Below, one piece after another: positions 6,087-12,882 of a stretch of DNA of 42,705 nt. The position numbers and the translations under genes were made by a program. Under the pieces are notes generated by a model that saw nothing but the letters and a program-made list of their open reading frames with translations, made no database searches and was not told where the DNA came from. Within the stretch, counting starts at the first letter, position 1. The number at the start of each line of letters is the position of its first letter. Location: positions 1 through 42,705 of the forward strand of contig CAZQIV010000050.1 in the NCBI GenBank assembly GCA_964593705.1, read 5' to 3'. The DNA is from SABY01 sp964593705. GTDB taxonomy: Bacteria; Bacteroidota; Bacteroidia; Bacteroidales; 4484-276.

Positions 6087-7484
6087 TTAGCGGCTGGCAA
6101 TCTTGTCTCCAAGTCGTTCAGCCAAATTTTCAATATCGTCATACCTTGCTATTTGTTTTATCCATTTTTCAGGAATATTGTCAAATCCATAAAGTAAACC
6201 TGCAAGTCCGCCTGTAACTGCTCCGGTTGTGTCGGTGTCGTCTCCCAGGTTTACCGCTTTCAAAACTGCGTCTTTGTAATTTTCAGTTGTCAATAAACAC
6301 CAAATACTCGCTTCAAGCGTATGCAATACATAACCGCTACTAAAAATGTTTTCTTCTTTCTGTTCGTAAATGTTTTGTTTGAGCAATCGGACAAACAACG
6401 CAATTTCTGTTGAATATATGGAAAGACCTGATAAATAGCTTGTAATTTCCGTTTGCAAGTCTTTATAAATTTCAAATTTGTCCTTTCCTATAAAAATTTG
6501 TCGGGCAAATTCAAGGTAGTAGAAGCAAGCAATTACTGAGCGAATATGTCCATGTGTAATAGAAGAAACCTGTTTTGTGATTTCATATCGTTCATTGATT
6601 GGTTTATCCACTATGTGAAACAGTAATGGTAATATTCGCATTAAAGAGCCGTTACCGTTTGACGAAACATCAAATCCTCCTGCTAAATCTGGTCGCTCTC
6701 CTTTAGCCAGTCGGTCAATGGCCTGTCGTGTTGTTGTTCCAATATCAAAAACATTTCCTCTCGGTGTCCAGAAGTTTTCATAAACCCATTTCACAAAGTT
6801 TTTCCCAATTGTGTTTAAATCAAAATCGCTTGTCATTGCGTCTGCAAGGCAAAAAGTTAACGAACTATCGTCTGACCAAGTACCTGGCGGTTGATTATAA
6901 GTACCGTAACCAGACATGTCAGTTACAGGGTTTTTACTAATAGTTTGCCGACTGTTAAACTCAACAGGAACGCCAAGTGCGTCGCCAACTGCAACACCAA
7001 AAAGCACAGATTTAATTTTATCAGAATAATCAACTAGTTGATTTGTAAAAAGCATGTTCCCAAAACTGCTCCAACCTTTAATTGCATCTGTTTCTGAATT
7101 AATATTTCGGTTGGAATAAATTTGATTAATGTCAATTCCTAAAAGTCCTCTTGCAATTAGAAATGAGAAAGTTTCAATGTCGGTTTGGTCGTTTTCATTT
7201 TTGTATTTTTCTTGATTTCTTTCCGCCCAAAATTCTTTTATAGAATAGCCTTCGGTTTCTTTGTTAAGTTTTGCTTTATACAATCCGAAGCCTGTCCAAG
7301 AACGGTGAAAGTAAAGCCAGTCATTCTCATAATAAACAAACCATTTGTCCTCCATCTGCTGAGGAATAAGGCCATTGGACATTTTTGAAAACTGTTTGTC
7401 AGTAAACAGTATGTCAATGTTAATTCGTTTCGGGTTGTCAATCGGGTGGTTTTGCCAAGTTGTTTTTGTTGCTATTTCACTCAT
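6087..7484 (-). CDS. ADP-ribosylglycohydrolase (ARH/DraG family) with extra N-terminal domain
   Basis: Residues from about 155 form an ARH domain: FGVAVGDALGVPVEF, TWSDDSSLT (Asp pair at about 205-206), SNGNGSLMRI, and the C-terminal metal motif LGDDTDTTGAVTGGLAG. ARH enzymes remove ADP-ribose from proteins or nucleic acids using two Mg ions. The first ~150 residues are a separate domain with GLIPQQMEDKWFVYY and WLYFHRSWTGFGLYK, whose function I cannot assign. Such fusions suggest reversal of a self-made ADP-ribosylation, as in immunity to an ADP-ribosylating toxin, yet no transferase gene is visible here. The gene lies just after a Family II attC-like site. Confidence 0.85.
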   Translation of the reverse strand: MSEIATKTTWQNHPIDNPKRINIDILFTDKQFSKMSNGLIPQQMEDKWFVYYENDWLYFHRSWTGFGLYKAKLNKETEGYSIKEFWAERNQEKYKNENDQTDIETFSFLIARGLLGIDINQIYSNRNINSETDAIKGWSSFGNMLFTNQLVDYSDKIKSVLFGVAVGDALGVPVEFNSRQTISKNPVTDMSGYGTYNQPPGTWSDDSSLTFCLADAMTSDFDLNTIGKNFVKWVYENFWTPRGNVFDIGTTTRQAIDRLAKGERPDLAGGFDVSSNGNGSLMRILPLLFHIVDKPINERYEITKQVSSITHGHIRSVIACFYYLEFARQIFIGKDKFEIYKDLQTEITSYLSGLSIYSTEIALFVRLLKQNIYEQKEENIFSSGYVLHTLEASIWCLLTTENYKDAVLKAVNLGDDTDTTGAVTGGLAGLLYGFDNIPEKWIKQIARYDDIENLAERLGDKIASR

Positions 7485-7515
7485 TTTATGTTGTTATGCT
7501 GATGTGTCTGTTTTG

Positions 7516-7660
7516 CTTGCCGCTAACGGTTGGTGGTATGTTTTTGTTGCCAATTTAGAAACATTGTCCTGTCAAGTTGCATAAAAGCTTAGTAGATGCA
7601 GAAACGCTAAAATCCGCACTATCTCGGCAATAAAATATACTGCCTGTTATGGGCTGGGGG
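7516..7660 (-). repeat. Family II attC-like site 1
   Basis: On the plus strand the left end is CTTGCCGCTAACGGTTGGTG and the right end is ATACTGCCTGTTATGGGCTGG. Read on the minus strand (gene direction) this gives CCATAAC, a short spacer, an AGTAT-containing arm, about 100 nt of variable sequence, ATACCACC, a spacer, and GTTAGCGGC. The outer TAAC pairs with GTTA and the inner arms pair imperfectly, which is the attC layout R''-L''-L'-R'. The first 20 bp are identical to site 2. Confidence 0.5.
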
Positions 7661-7670
7661 TTCATTCATA

Positions 7671-8756
7671 TCATGTGTTGCTATATATTAAGTTTATTTT
7701 GTCTTCTAATAATTCTTTGCTTATTTCTTCGTAGTAGTAGATATAAATTAGTTTAATGTTATTTTGTTTACAGAGTCCTTTTTTAATTTTATCTCTGTGT
7801 TTTACTTGTTCTAAAGATTTTTTGCCACCCCAATGCTCAATTGGGTCAAAGTGTTGAATCCCCTGGTATTCAAATGCTAACTTGAGTTTAGGAATGTAAA
7901 CGTCTAATTCAAGAAAATTTAAAAATTCAGGACGATAATGTCGGATGATTCTATAATCAGGATAAATTTCACTCACTATTTGATAAAGCAATGTTTCATT
8001 TGCCCAAGCTTCTCCAACCTTTTTAAATCCAAATTTAACTCTTACTTCATTTTCAATTACGTTCCTTATTTTTCTTGTAATTTTTTGAAAATCACTATCA
8101 TTAGCTTTGGCCATTATTAAATCTGTATTTGAGAAGTGATTATATCTCTCGACATATTCTTTTTTGCTAATTTCTAATAAACTAAAAACTTCATCTTGAC
8201 AAATATCTTCAAGAATTTTAAAAGCTACTGGCATTACTCCATATTCATATGATTGTTTATTTATATACCAACCATAATTTTGCTCGAAAACTCCACCATA
8301 CATTGGATTGCAATAACAATATTTGGGGGTTTGTTTATTACATTCATGGCATATTTCATCTTTGAAGTTTAATTTGTTAATTATCTTTTCTGCTGAATTC
8401 TTATATTTAACAATTAAGTCCTTTACATCCTGTATTACATCGTCCCCTGAATTTTTGTATTCTAGCATTAAACTTTTTATTATGCCTGCAGGAAACTTTG
8501 CCTTTGATAAAACAAAATTTTTTTCCATGTCTGAATTTAGACGCTCTCCGTACCTTATTTTAAATTTAATGTAATTTGTAATTGCTGTTCTTGAACAGGA
8601 ACAAAAATAGATTTGAGTATTCTCTTTTTCCGAAAATCCCAAGAAAGCACCATAATATCCTGGGTAAAATACATAGGGCAGGGGTAAATTAGATTCAGTA
8701 TCAATAATACCATCTTGAAAGGCAACTTCTTTACTATTTTGTTTCTTCTTTGCCAC
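7671..8756 (-). CDS. Cys-rich protein with C-terminal endonuclease-like (PD-(D/E)XK/Vsr-type) domain
   Basis: This 361-aa protein starts at a GTG 4 nt after the stop of the upstream 117-aa gene, so the pair is an operon. Paired cysteines at about 52/54 and 136/139/147/149 suggest metal binding. The C-terminal ~110 residues look like a restriction-endonuclease-like fold: ANETLLYQIV (E254), FLELDVYIP (D285), LAFEYQGIQHF (E296, Q298), then KHRDKIKKGLCKQNNIKLIYI. The LDVYIP...EYQGIQHF pattern is shared with many small mobile nucleases. The substrate is unknown; a DNA-targeting defence role is inferred. Confidence 0.6.
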   Translation of the reverse strand: MAKKKQNSKEVAFQDGIIDTESNLPLPYVFYPGYYGAFLGFSEKENTQIYFCSCSRTAITNYIKFKIRYGERLNSDMEKNFVLSKAKFPAGIIKSLMLEYKNSGDDVIQDVKDLIVKYKNSAEKIINKLNFKDEICHECNKQTPKYCYCNPMYGGVFEQNYGWYINKQSYEYGVMPVAFKILEDICQDEVFSLLEISKKEYVERYNHFSNTDLIMAKANDSDFQKITRKIRNVIENEVRVKFGFKKVGEAWANETLLYQIVSEIYPDYRIIRHYRPEFLNFLELDVYIPKLKLAFEYQGIQHFDPIEHWGGKKSLEQVKHRDKIKKGLCKQNNIKLIYIYYYEEISKELLEDKINLIYSNT

Positions 8757-8760
8757 AATT

Positions 8761-9114
8761 TCAATACAAATCTAATGATTCATTTATTTTTATTTCAGTA
8801 AATTTTAAATCATTGCTGTTCTGAACAAATTCAAACTGTCCTTGACCTGATATTGTCTTGCTGAAATTAGCATCATAACCATTTTTTTCGCTTGACCCAC
8901 CAAGTCTTGCACTAAACGAGATTTCAGCATTTTTAAATGTGAAATTTCGTTCCGGAATGTTAACCCAGATATTATTAGGATCCATACATATTTCAATATC
9001 TTCTACTCCATAATTACCTGGATTTGTGTGTTGAAGGATGTTTACCCAATTGTCATGTAGTTCATCCGAACAAATAATATCCGTTAATTTCTCTCTAATT
9101 AATTTGATTTCCAT
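8761..9114 (-). CDS. Hypothetical protein, 117 aa, coupled to the endonuclease-like gene
   Basis: I do not recognise this protein. It is a soluble, acidic, probably beta-rich protein (WVNIPERNFTFKNAEISFSA, then GQGQFEFVQ and LKFTEIKI), with no signal peptide or membrane segment. It is the first gene after the Family II site at 9184-9325 and is followed after 4 nt by the endonuclease-like gene. The tight coupling suggests a partner role, for example inhibitor or specificity subunit, but this is inference. Confidence 0.65.
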   Translation of the reverse strand: MEIKLIREKLTDIICSDELHDNWVNILQHTNPGNYGVEDIEICMDPNNIWVNIPERNFTFKNAEISFSARLGGSSEKNGYDANFSKTISGQGQFEFVQNSNDLKFTEIKINESLDLY

Positions 9115-9183
9115 ATCAGTATATTTTAATTTTTAAAAATTTATTGTCATCAGTTTATAATTTAATAACCAGTCTTTCTTCGC

Positions 9184-9325
9184 CTTGCCGCTAACGGTTG
9201 GTGCATGTTGCGGATCGGATTTCGGAGAACGTTCATGTCCGATAGGACTGAACTGTGATGCGAGAATCCGCAGTTGATTAACGTACCGACCACGCTCTGA
9301 AATATGCACTTTGTTATGCACTGGG
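9184..9325 (-). repeat. Family II attC-like site 2
   Basis: On the minus strand the order is GCATAAC, AAA, GTGCAT, about 95 nt with internal hairpins (GCGGAT/ATCCGC and TCGGA/TCCGA), ATGCAC, CAACC and GTTAGCGGC. TAAC pairs with GTTA (outer) and GTGCAT with ATGCAC (inner), with unequal spacers. This is the clearest attC-like architecture in the window. It lies just downstream of the FRG gene and upstream of the next gene pair, as a cassette junction would. Confidence 0.55.
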
Positions 9326-9331
9326 TTTTTC

Positions 9332-10093
9332 TTAATTATTCTTTTTAAATTCATCATCGCACAGTCTGTAATCATAAATTATTTTGTCCTTAATTCCAAT
9401 TAAACCAGGAAATAAGGTCGCAGAATTAATTCCAATTCTATCCAATTGATGACGAATTGCAGGAACTATTTTACGTGGTATTTTAATCTTTCTTAAAAGT
9501 AGGTCAGAATCTTCAATATTGTTTAATGGAACAAAATCTTTAGTGTCTTTTAATCTGTGATGGACAGTAAACAAACCTGATTGTGCTTGAATATATGGAA
9601 AAATATGTTCGGGGAAATACACAAAAGTTTTTTCTATTGAGAACGGACTTCCAAATTTATTTGTATCAACTCTATCATCAGATTCATTGTAGTAAAATGC
9701 CCAAACTATCCGATTCTCTGGATTTTCGTCAGAATATTTGACAGCAAACCAAAGAGCAACTAATGGATTTAATGTCCAGTCTAATAATCTTGTAGGAATT
9801 CCATTATGTTGAGCAATTGCTAACCATTGCCAGTCATTATTCACAGGGAATTTTATATGTGGAATTGCTTCTCTTTTAAATGTCTCGATAATTTCATCTT
9901 CTTTATTGAAAAATTTTTCTCTTTCTTTATTTCTTCCAACAGCAGGAACCAATGGTTTATCATTAATTTGACCTCGAAATATTATTTTCCCGTTTGATGA
10001 TAAGCTAGTAATAAAATCAACAAATTCTCCCAAAGAATTAATCGTAGTCTTTTTATGTTTGCCTTTTTCTTTTGAATCTGAGTTTATATTCAT
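9332..10093 (-). CDS. FRG-domain protein
   Basis: The motif FRGQ (about residues 39-42), which names the domain, is followed by WLAIAQHNGIPTRLLDWT and NPLVALWFAV, the standard conserved core of FRG proteins. The start ATG 10093 (253 aa) is preferred over a TTG at 10147. FRG domains are common in mobile and defence contexts, often next to nucleases or reverse transcriptases; their activity is not established. Here it is alone, followed directly by a Family II site. Confidence 0.85.
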   Translation of the reverse strand: MNINSDSKEKGKHKKTTINSLGEFVDFITSLSSNGKIIFRGQINDKPLVPAVGRNKEREKFFNKEDEIIETFKREAIPHIKFPVNNDWQWLAIAQHNGIPTRLLDWTLNPLVALWFAVKYSDENPENRIVWAFYYNESDDRVDTNKFGSPFSIEKTFVYFPEHIFPYIQAQSGLFTVHHRLKDTKDFVPLNNIEDSDLLLRKIKIPRKIVPAIRHQLDRIGINSATLFPGLIGIKDKIIYDYRLCDDEFKKNN

Positions 10094-10543
10094 ATTTGTA
10101 GGAATTATCAAATCATGGTTAAAATCAACATGATGCAATCTTTTCAACCTTGTGCATAACGTCTGTGTAAAGTTAAGTTAACTATATTTACTATTATCTT
10201 CATTCTTGTAACAAGTTGATAACATTTACTTTATATCCGGAAAAACAATCTAATGGGTTTTTGATTTTTGCAAGAGAAGCGTTGACGGTGCACCGAAACT
10301 TTCGTCTCATGCACAAAATGCTACCAAGCAGGCTTTTCACTTTACTGGTGAGCTTGTAATCCTTCCCGAAAAGCTGGCTGCCCAATAGTTTGCTGTGGTG
10401 GATATCGTTAGCTCGAGTAAATGCCGCGTGTTTCATTTTATTGAAGTCTCCTTTTTAAAAGCCAAAATTAACAAACTATTTCATTGAGAAGGATACTTCC
10501 TCAGCTTTAGCAAAAGGTAAGAAAATGATTGTTGAGGAATGTT
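10094..10543. other. Stretch without a convincing gene between the FRG gene and the RlmF-like remnant
   Basis: This holds a weak minus-strand open frame (10200-10436, 78 aa) preceded by an AGGAG-like sequence. I do not recognise its product and coding is doubtful. Within it a hairpin is formed by GGTGCA and TGCAC around CGAAACTTTCG. Just upstream of the FRG gene the minus strand reads ACGTTATGCACAAGG, similar to the outer core of the attC-like sites, but no matching partner arm is visible. Confidence 0.4.
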
Positions 10544-10700
10544 TTATCCCCACCCTTTCACCCATTCATCGCGCTGCGATTTCTGTAGGAAAGTCCAGGC
10601 CACCATGCGGCTTTTTTTGTTGCCCTGGCCTACATCCAAGCATTTAATCTGTTTCCCGACAGGGATTTTGTCCTCATTGGTTTTGCTAATTGACTGGCAA
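10544..10700 (-). pseudogene. Remnant resembling the C-terminus of RlmF (23S rRNA m6A1618 methyltransferase)
   Basis: One minus-strand frame reads NEDKIPVGKQIKCLDVGQ followed by GNKKSRMVAWTFLQK and SQRDEWVKGWG, then a stop. The QGNKKSRxVAWTF pattern resembles the conserved C-terminal strand of RlmF/YbiN methyltransferases. No methyltransferase core or start lies upstream, where an antitoxin-like gene ends instead, so this is a 3' fragment. Recognition is from memory and not verified. Confidence 0.45.
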
Positions 10701-10732
10701 AGTAAGGGAATGCTTATTAGAGATCAGATGCT

Positions 10733-10924
10733 TTAATCCTGGCCTATATCTGAAAGAAACAATGGATCTTTGGATGCCTTTCTGAGCAGCTTTATGCTTT
10801 CCCGCCGGCTTTCACTAATTTCCTCAACGATTACCTTTACCCGCTTCTTAGATATAAACCTTTCGGGCAGTTGGATAATCAGTTGCATATCCTTTTGGAC
10901 TTCGTATGTCTTTTCAAAGGTCAT
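10733..10924 (-). CDS. Small antitoxin-like protein, orphan
   Basis: This protein has 63 aa from ATG 10924; an upstream TTG at 10954 would give 73 aa. It begins with a short beta-rich segment (MQLIIQLPERFISKKRVKVIVEE) and ends in a helix with KASKDPLFLSDI. This resembles small antitoxins paired with PIN or RelE toxins, many of which end in DPLFLxDI-like motifs. No toxin follows; the next sequence is the RlmF-like remnant, so the partner seems lost. A TAGTTTTG -7-like box lies upstream at about 10987-10994 on the minus strand. Confidence 0.5.
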   Translation of the reverse strand: MTFEKTYEVQKDMQLIIQLPERFISKKRVKVIVEEISESRRESIKLLRKASKDPLFLSDIGQD

Positions 10925-11020
10925 ATTTGCTTTTTCAATTTTCGTGTGTGTCAATCAACATCAACTATTTTTAATCAGGAAACAAAACTACTCAATAAAA
11001 GTTGGTTTTACATTTCAAAA

Positions 11021-11168
11021 AGCATGACTGGCAACCGTTCACTTGCAGGAAGGTTTTTAGAGATTCGTATGTTTCCTTTTCTCCCGATAGCTCCCGATGG
11101 CTATCGGGACGGGATCATTTTTCAAGATGACCGCTATGCGGCTGTGTGCCATGATTTCCTGTTATGCC
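11021..11168. repeat. Family I palindromic repeat, copy E
   Basis: Copy E lies between the HhH-like gene and the orphan antitoxin gene, about 6 kb from the nearest other Family I copy. It keeps GTTCACTTGCAGGAAGGTTTT, the CCCGATAGC centre, and CGGCTGTGTGCCATGATTTCC followed by TGTTATGCC (minus GCATAAC). Its left end (AAGCATGACTGGCAACCG) has diverged from the GTTCCGCAAATATGG seen in A, C and D. Confidence 0.65.
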
Positions 11169-11190
11169 TTTGTGCTTTATTGCTTTATTC

Positions 11191-11988
11191 TTAATTCATT
11201 ATTCGTTTTATAAACTCTAGTTTCTGTCTTCCAATATTCTTATTTGTCAAATAAAAGTTTCCACTTCCAATTAGCCAAAATACTTTGTCAACCGCATAAG
11301 ATGTCAAATTATTTGCTTTTGCAATTCTGTCAATCGCTTTTAGTGTCGAATAATCTTGCTTAGTTACAGATTTTTCTTTTGGGTCAATTATATTAAGTGC
11401 TTTAAAAATATCTTTTAAATGGACATCAGGTTTGCCATATTCATCAAATCCCAATTCTTTTAAAAAATCACAAGCTAAAGGAAAGCCAATTCCTGAAACT
11501 TCAATGCTTATCATAAGAGGAAGCGCAGGTTTTGCCTTAGTGTCATTTGCGAAAAAATTAGCCCAATCATAAAATTTTTCCGCTTTCTCAAAGGCACTTA
11601 AAAAATGTGCTGAGTCAATAACTGATTGACAAAATTGCGGCCATAAACTCCTATTAGTTGTTCTGATTTGTCCAGTTGGTTTTAATTTTTCACGAACCTC
11701 ATTTAACAATTTTTCTGCATCTGACTTATTGAATTTTTCTACAACTTTGTGTGGGTCAAAATCAAACAATACAAATTTTAGATTTTCAATTCCACCTATC
11801 GAATTCCCAATAACTTTCGAGCTCATTTGTTTGTTTTGAGCGGATTCACATAATTTTCTGTAAATAATTTTCAAATCGTTTGGCTTTTCAAACTCAGAGA
11901 CCAAGTGCTTCTTAAGGTCAGATTTTGTCACTTCTTTAAATGATAACAAAAAATCAACCGCTGATTTATATATCTCCTTATCTGTCAT
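11191..11988 (-). CDS. Hypothetical protein with a helix-hairpin-helix-like segment
   Basis: This 265-aa soluble protein has EVSGIGFPLACDFLKELGF followed by YGKPDVHLKDIF in its C-terminal half. That resembles the GIG helix-hairpin-helix and the following Asp of HhH-GPD DNA glycosylases (GxGxxxA...D), though key glycosylase residues are uncertain. The N-terminal half is a charged helical region (SDLKKHLVSEFEK, EKLLNEVREKLK). A DNA-binding or base-repair/defence role is possible. It is the first gene of the minus-strand array. Confidence 0.55.
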   Translation of the reverse strand: MTDKEIYKSAVDFLLSFKEVTKSDLKKHLVSEFEKPNDLKIIYRKLCESAQNKQMSSKVIGNSIGGIENLKFVLFDFDPHKVVEKFNKSDAEKLLNEVREKLKPTGQIRTTNRSLWPQFCQSVIDSAHFLSAFEKAEKFYDWANFFANDTKAKPALPLMISIEVSGIGFPLACDFLKELGFDEYGKPDVHLKDIFKALNIIDPKEKSVTKQDYSTLKAIDRIAKANNLTSYAVDKVFWLIGSGNFYLTNKNIGRQKLEFIKRIMN

Positions 11989-12692
11989 ACTGTGATTTTT
12001 TTAGCATAAAGCATACTTCTTATGTGCTCATGTTTTCCCATCATATCCGACATCATGCAGCGGATATGTAAAAGTTTTATTGTTTTTAGTGTAAGTGTTT
12101 TCATCTGCTCTTATCATACTGATTCAAAGTTAATCTTCTTCATTTGCGACAAAATTTTCATTAGGCCACCAAATGTAGGAATTATTTTATTGGGAATGCT
12201 TAGATGTTATTTTATTAGGAATGGTTTTAAATTAGGGTGGGCTTGGGGGATTTCAGGGCACAAAAAATGCCGGACAATCCAGCCTGCGTTTTATTTGGAA
12301 GGTTCCTCTCTTCGGTTTCCTTCATCGCGACAATCTGCTTTGGTTTGGCCATTGCCGCTTATCTTTGCAAAGCATTTTGTTGCTTTGTTTTCTGCTAATG
12401 AAAAAAGTACTTGTTTTTTACAATGTGAGTTTGTTTATCAAAATAAGCTGAATAAAAATAGTTCCGGATTCAGTTTTGTAAATCCTTTGAAGAATCATTC
12501 CCGTGCAGGGGCTTGAGTAAATTTTAAACAGTGTTAGTATGTTCATTTAACCCGACAATCCATCGGTGGGCGGACAGGACTGATAATCTGGCAATAAGTT
12601 AGTCGGCAAAATTTATAAATGCATATTTTGCAATTTAGAGCTTTATTATTCACCTACCTTTCATATTATCGACAATGCATTTTAAATTTTGC
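11989..12692. other. Long stretch with no supported gene
   Basis: About 700 bp separates the HhH-like gene from the hairpin at 12693. A plus-strand open frame (12022-12516, 164 aa) crosses it, but it is Cys/Phe/Ser-rich, has no recognisable motif and runs against the gene direction of the array. A small hairpin CATATCCG/CGGATATG lies at 12042-12068. The region probably contains decayed sequence. Confidence 0.45.
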
Positions 12693-12755
12693 TTTAGTAC
12701 CTTTTCTCTAATATTCTGCCAAAAAATGGCAGAATATTAGAGAAAAGGTACTAAA
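12693..12755. repeat. 29-bp perfect inverted repeat with 5-nt loop
   Basis: Arms 12693-12721 and 12727-12755 are exact reverse complements separated by AAAAA. The right arm runs into the right copy of the 106-bp direct repeat, and the next hairpin (12756-12791) begins immediately after. A stem this long is unusual for a terminator. It could be a non-autonomous palindromic element or a cruciform-type site. Confidence 0.75.
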
Positions 12756-12850
12756 TTTTTCCCTGAGAGAAAAAAGCCTTTCAGGGAAAAAACAGCAGCA
12801 AAAATATCGTTAACATGTTAGCGTTAGTGGTTTTTTAAGAGTCTAAATTA
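12745..12850. repeat. Right copy of the ~106-bp direct repeat
   Basis: This matches 7-112 without gaps. It contains the TTTTTCCCTGA/TCAGGGAAAAA hairpin (12756-12791). It ends just before TACCTTTG (12852-12859), a perfect -7 box for the sulfotransferase gene. It marks the right edge of the accessory array. Confidence 0.8.
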
Positions 12851-12851
12851 T

Positions 12852-12859
12852 TACCTTTG
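12852..12859 (+). promoter_or_regulatory. -7 box of the sulfotransferase gene
   Basis: TACCTTTG matches TAnnTTTG and lies 23 nt before the ATG. The upstream half of the promoter falls inside the right direct repeat, so the repeat supplies part of the control region. Confidence 0.4.
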
Positions 12860-12882
12860 ATAAAATTTAAGACATCAACATC

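Noticed and set aside
9133..9375. Minus-strand 80-aa open frame
   Set aside because: It runs through an attC-like site and the end of the FRG gene; the product has no motif.
12022..12516. Plus-strand 164-aa open frame
   Set aside because: No recognisable domain and unusual composition. It is the longest frame in that gap, but I cannot support it as a gene.
1..12850. CRISPR array
   Set aside because: The repeats are 125-190 bp palindromes separated by whole genes, not short repeats with uniform spacers, and no cas genes are present.
1..12850. Insertion sequence or prophage as the carrier of the accessory genes
   Set aside because: No transposase, tyrosine or serine recombinase, or phage structural gene is readable in the block.
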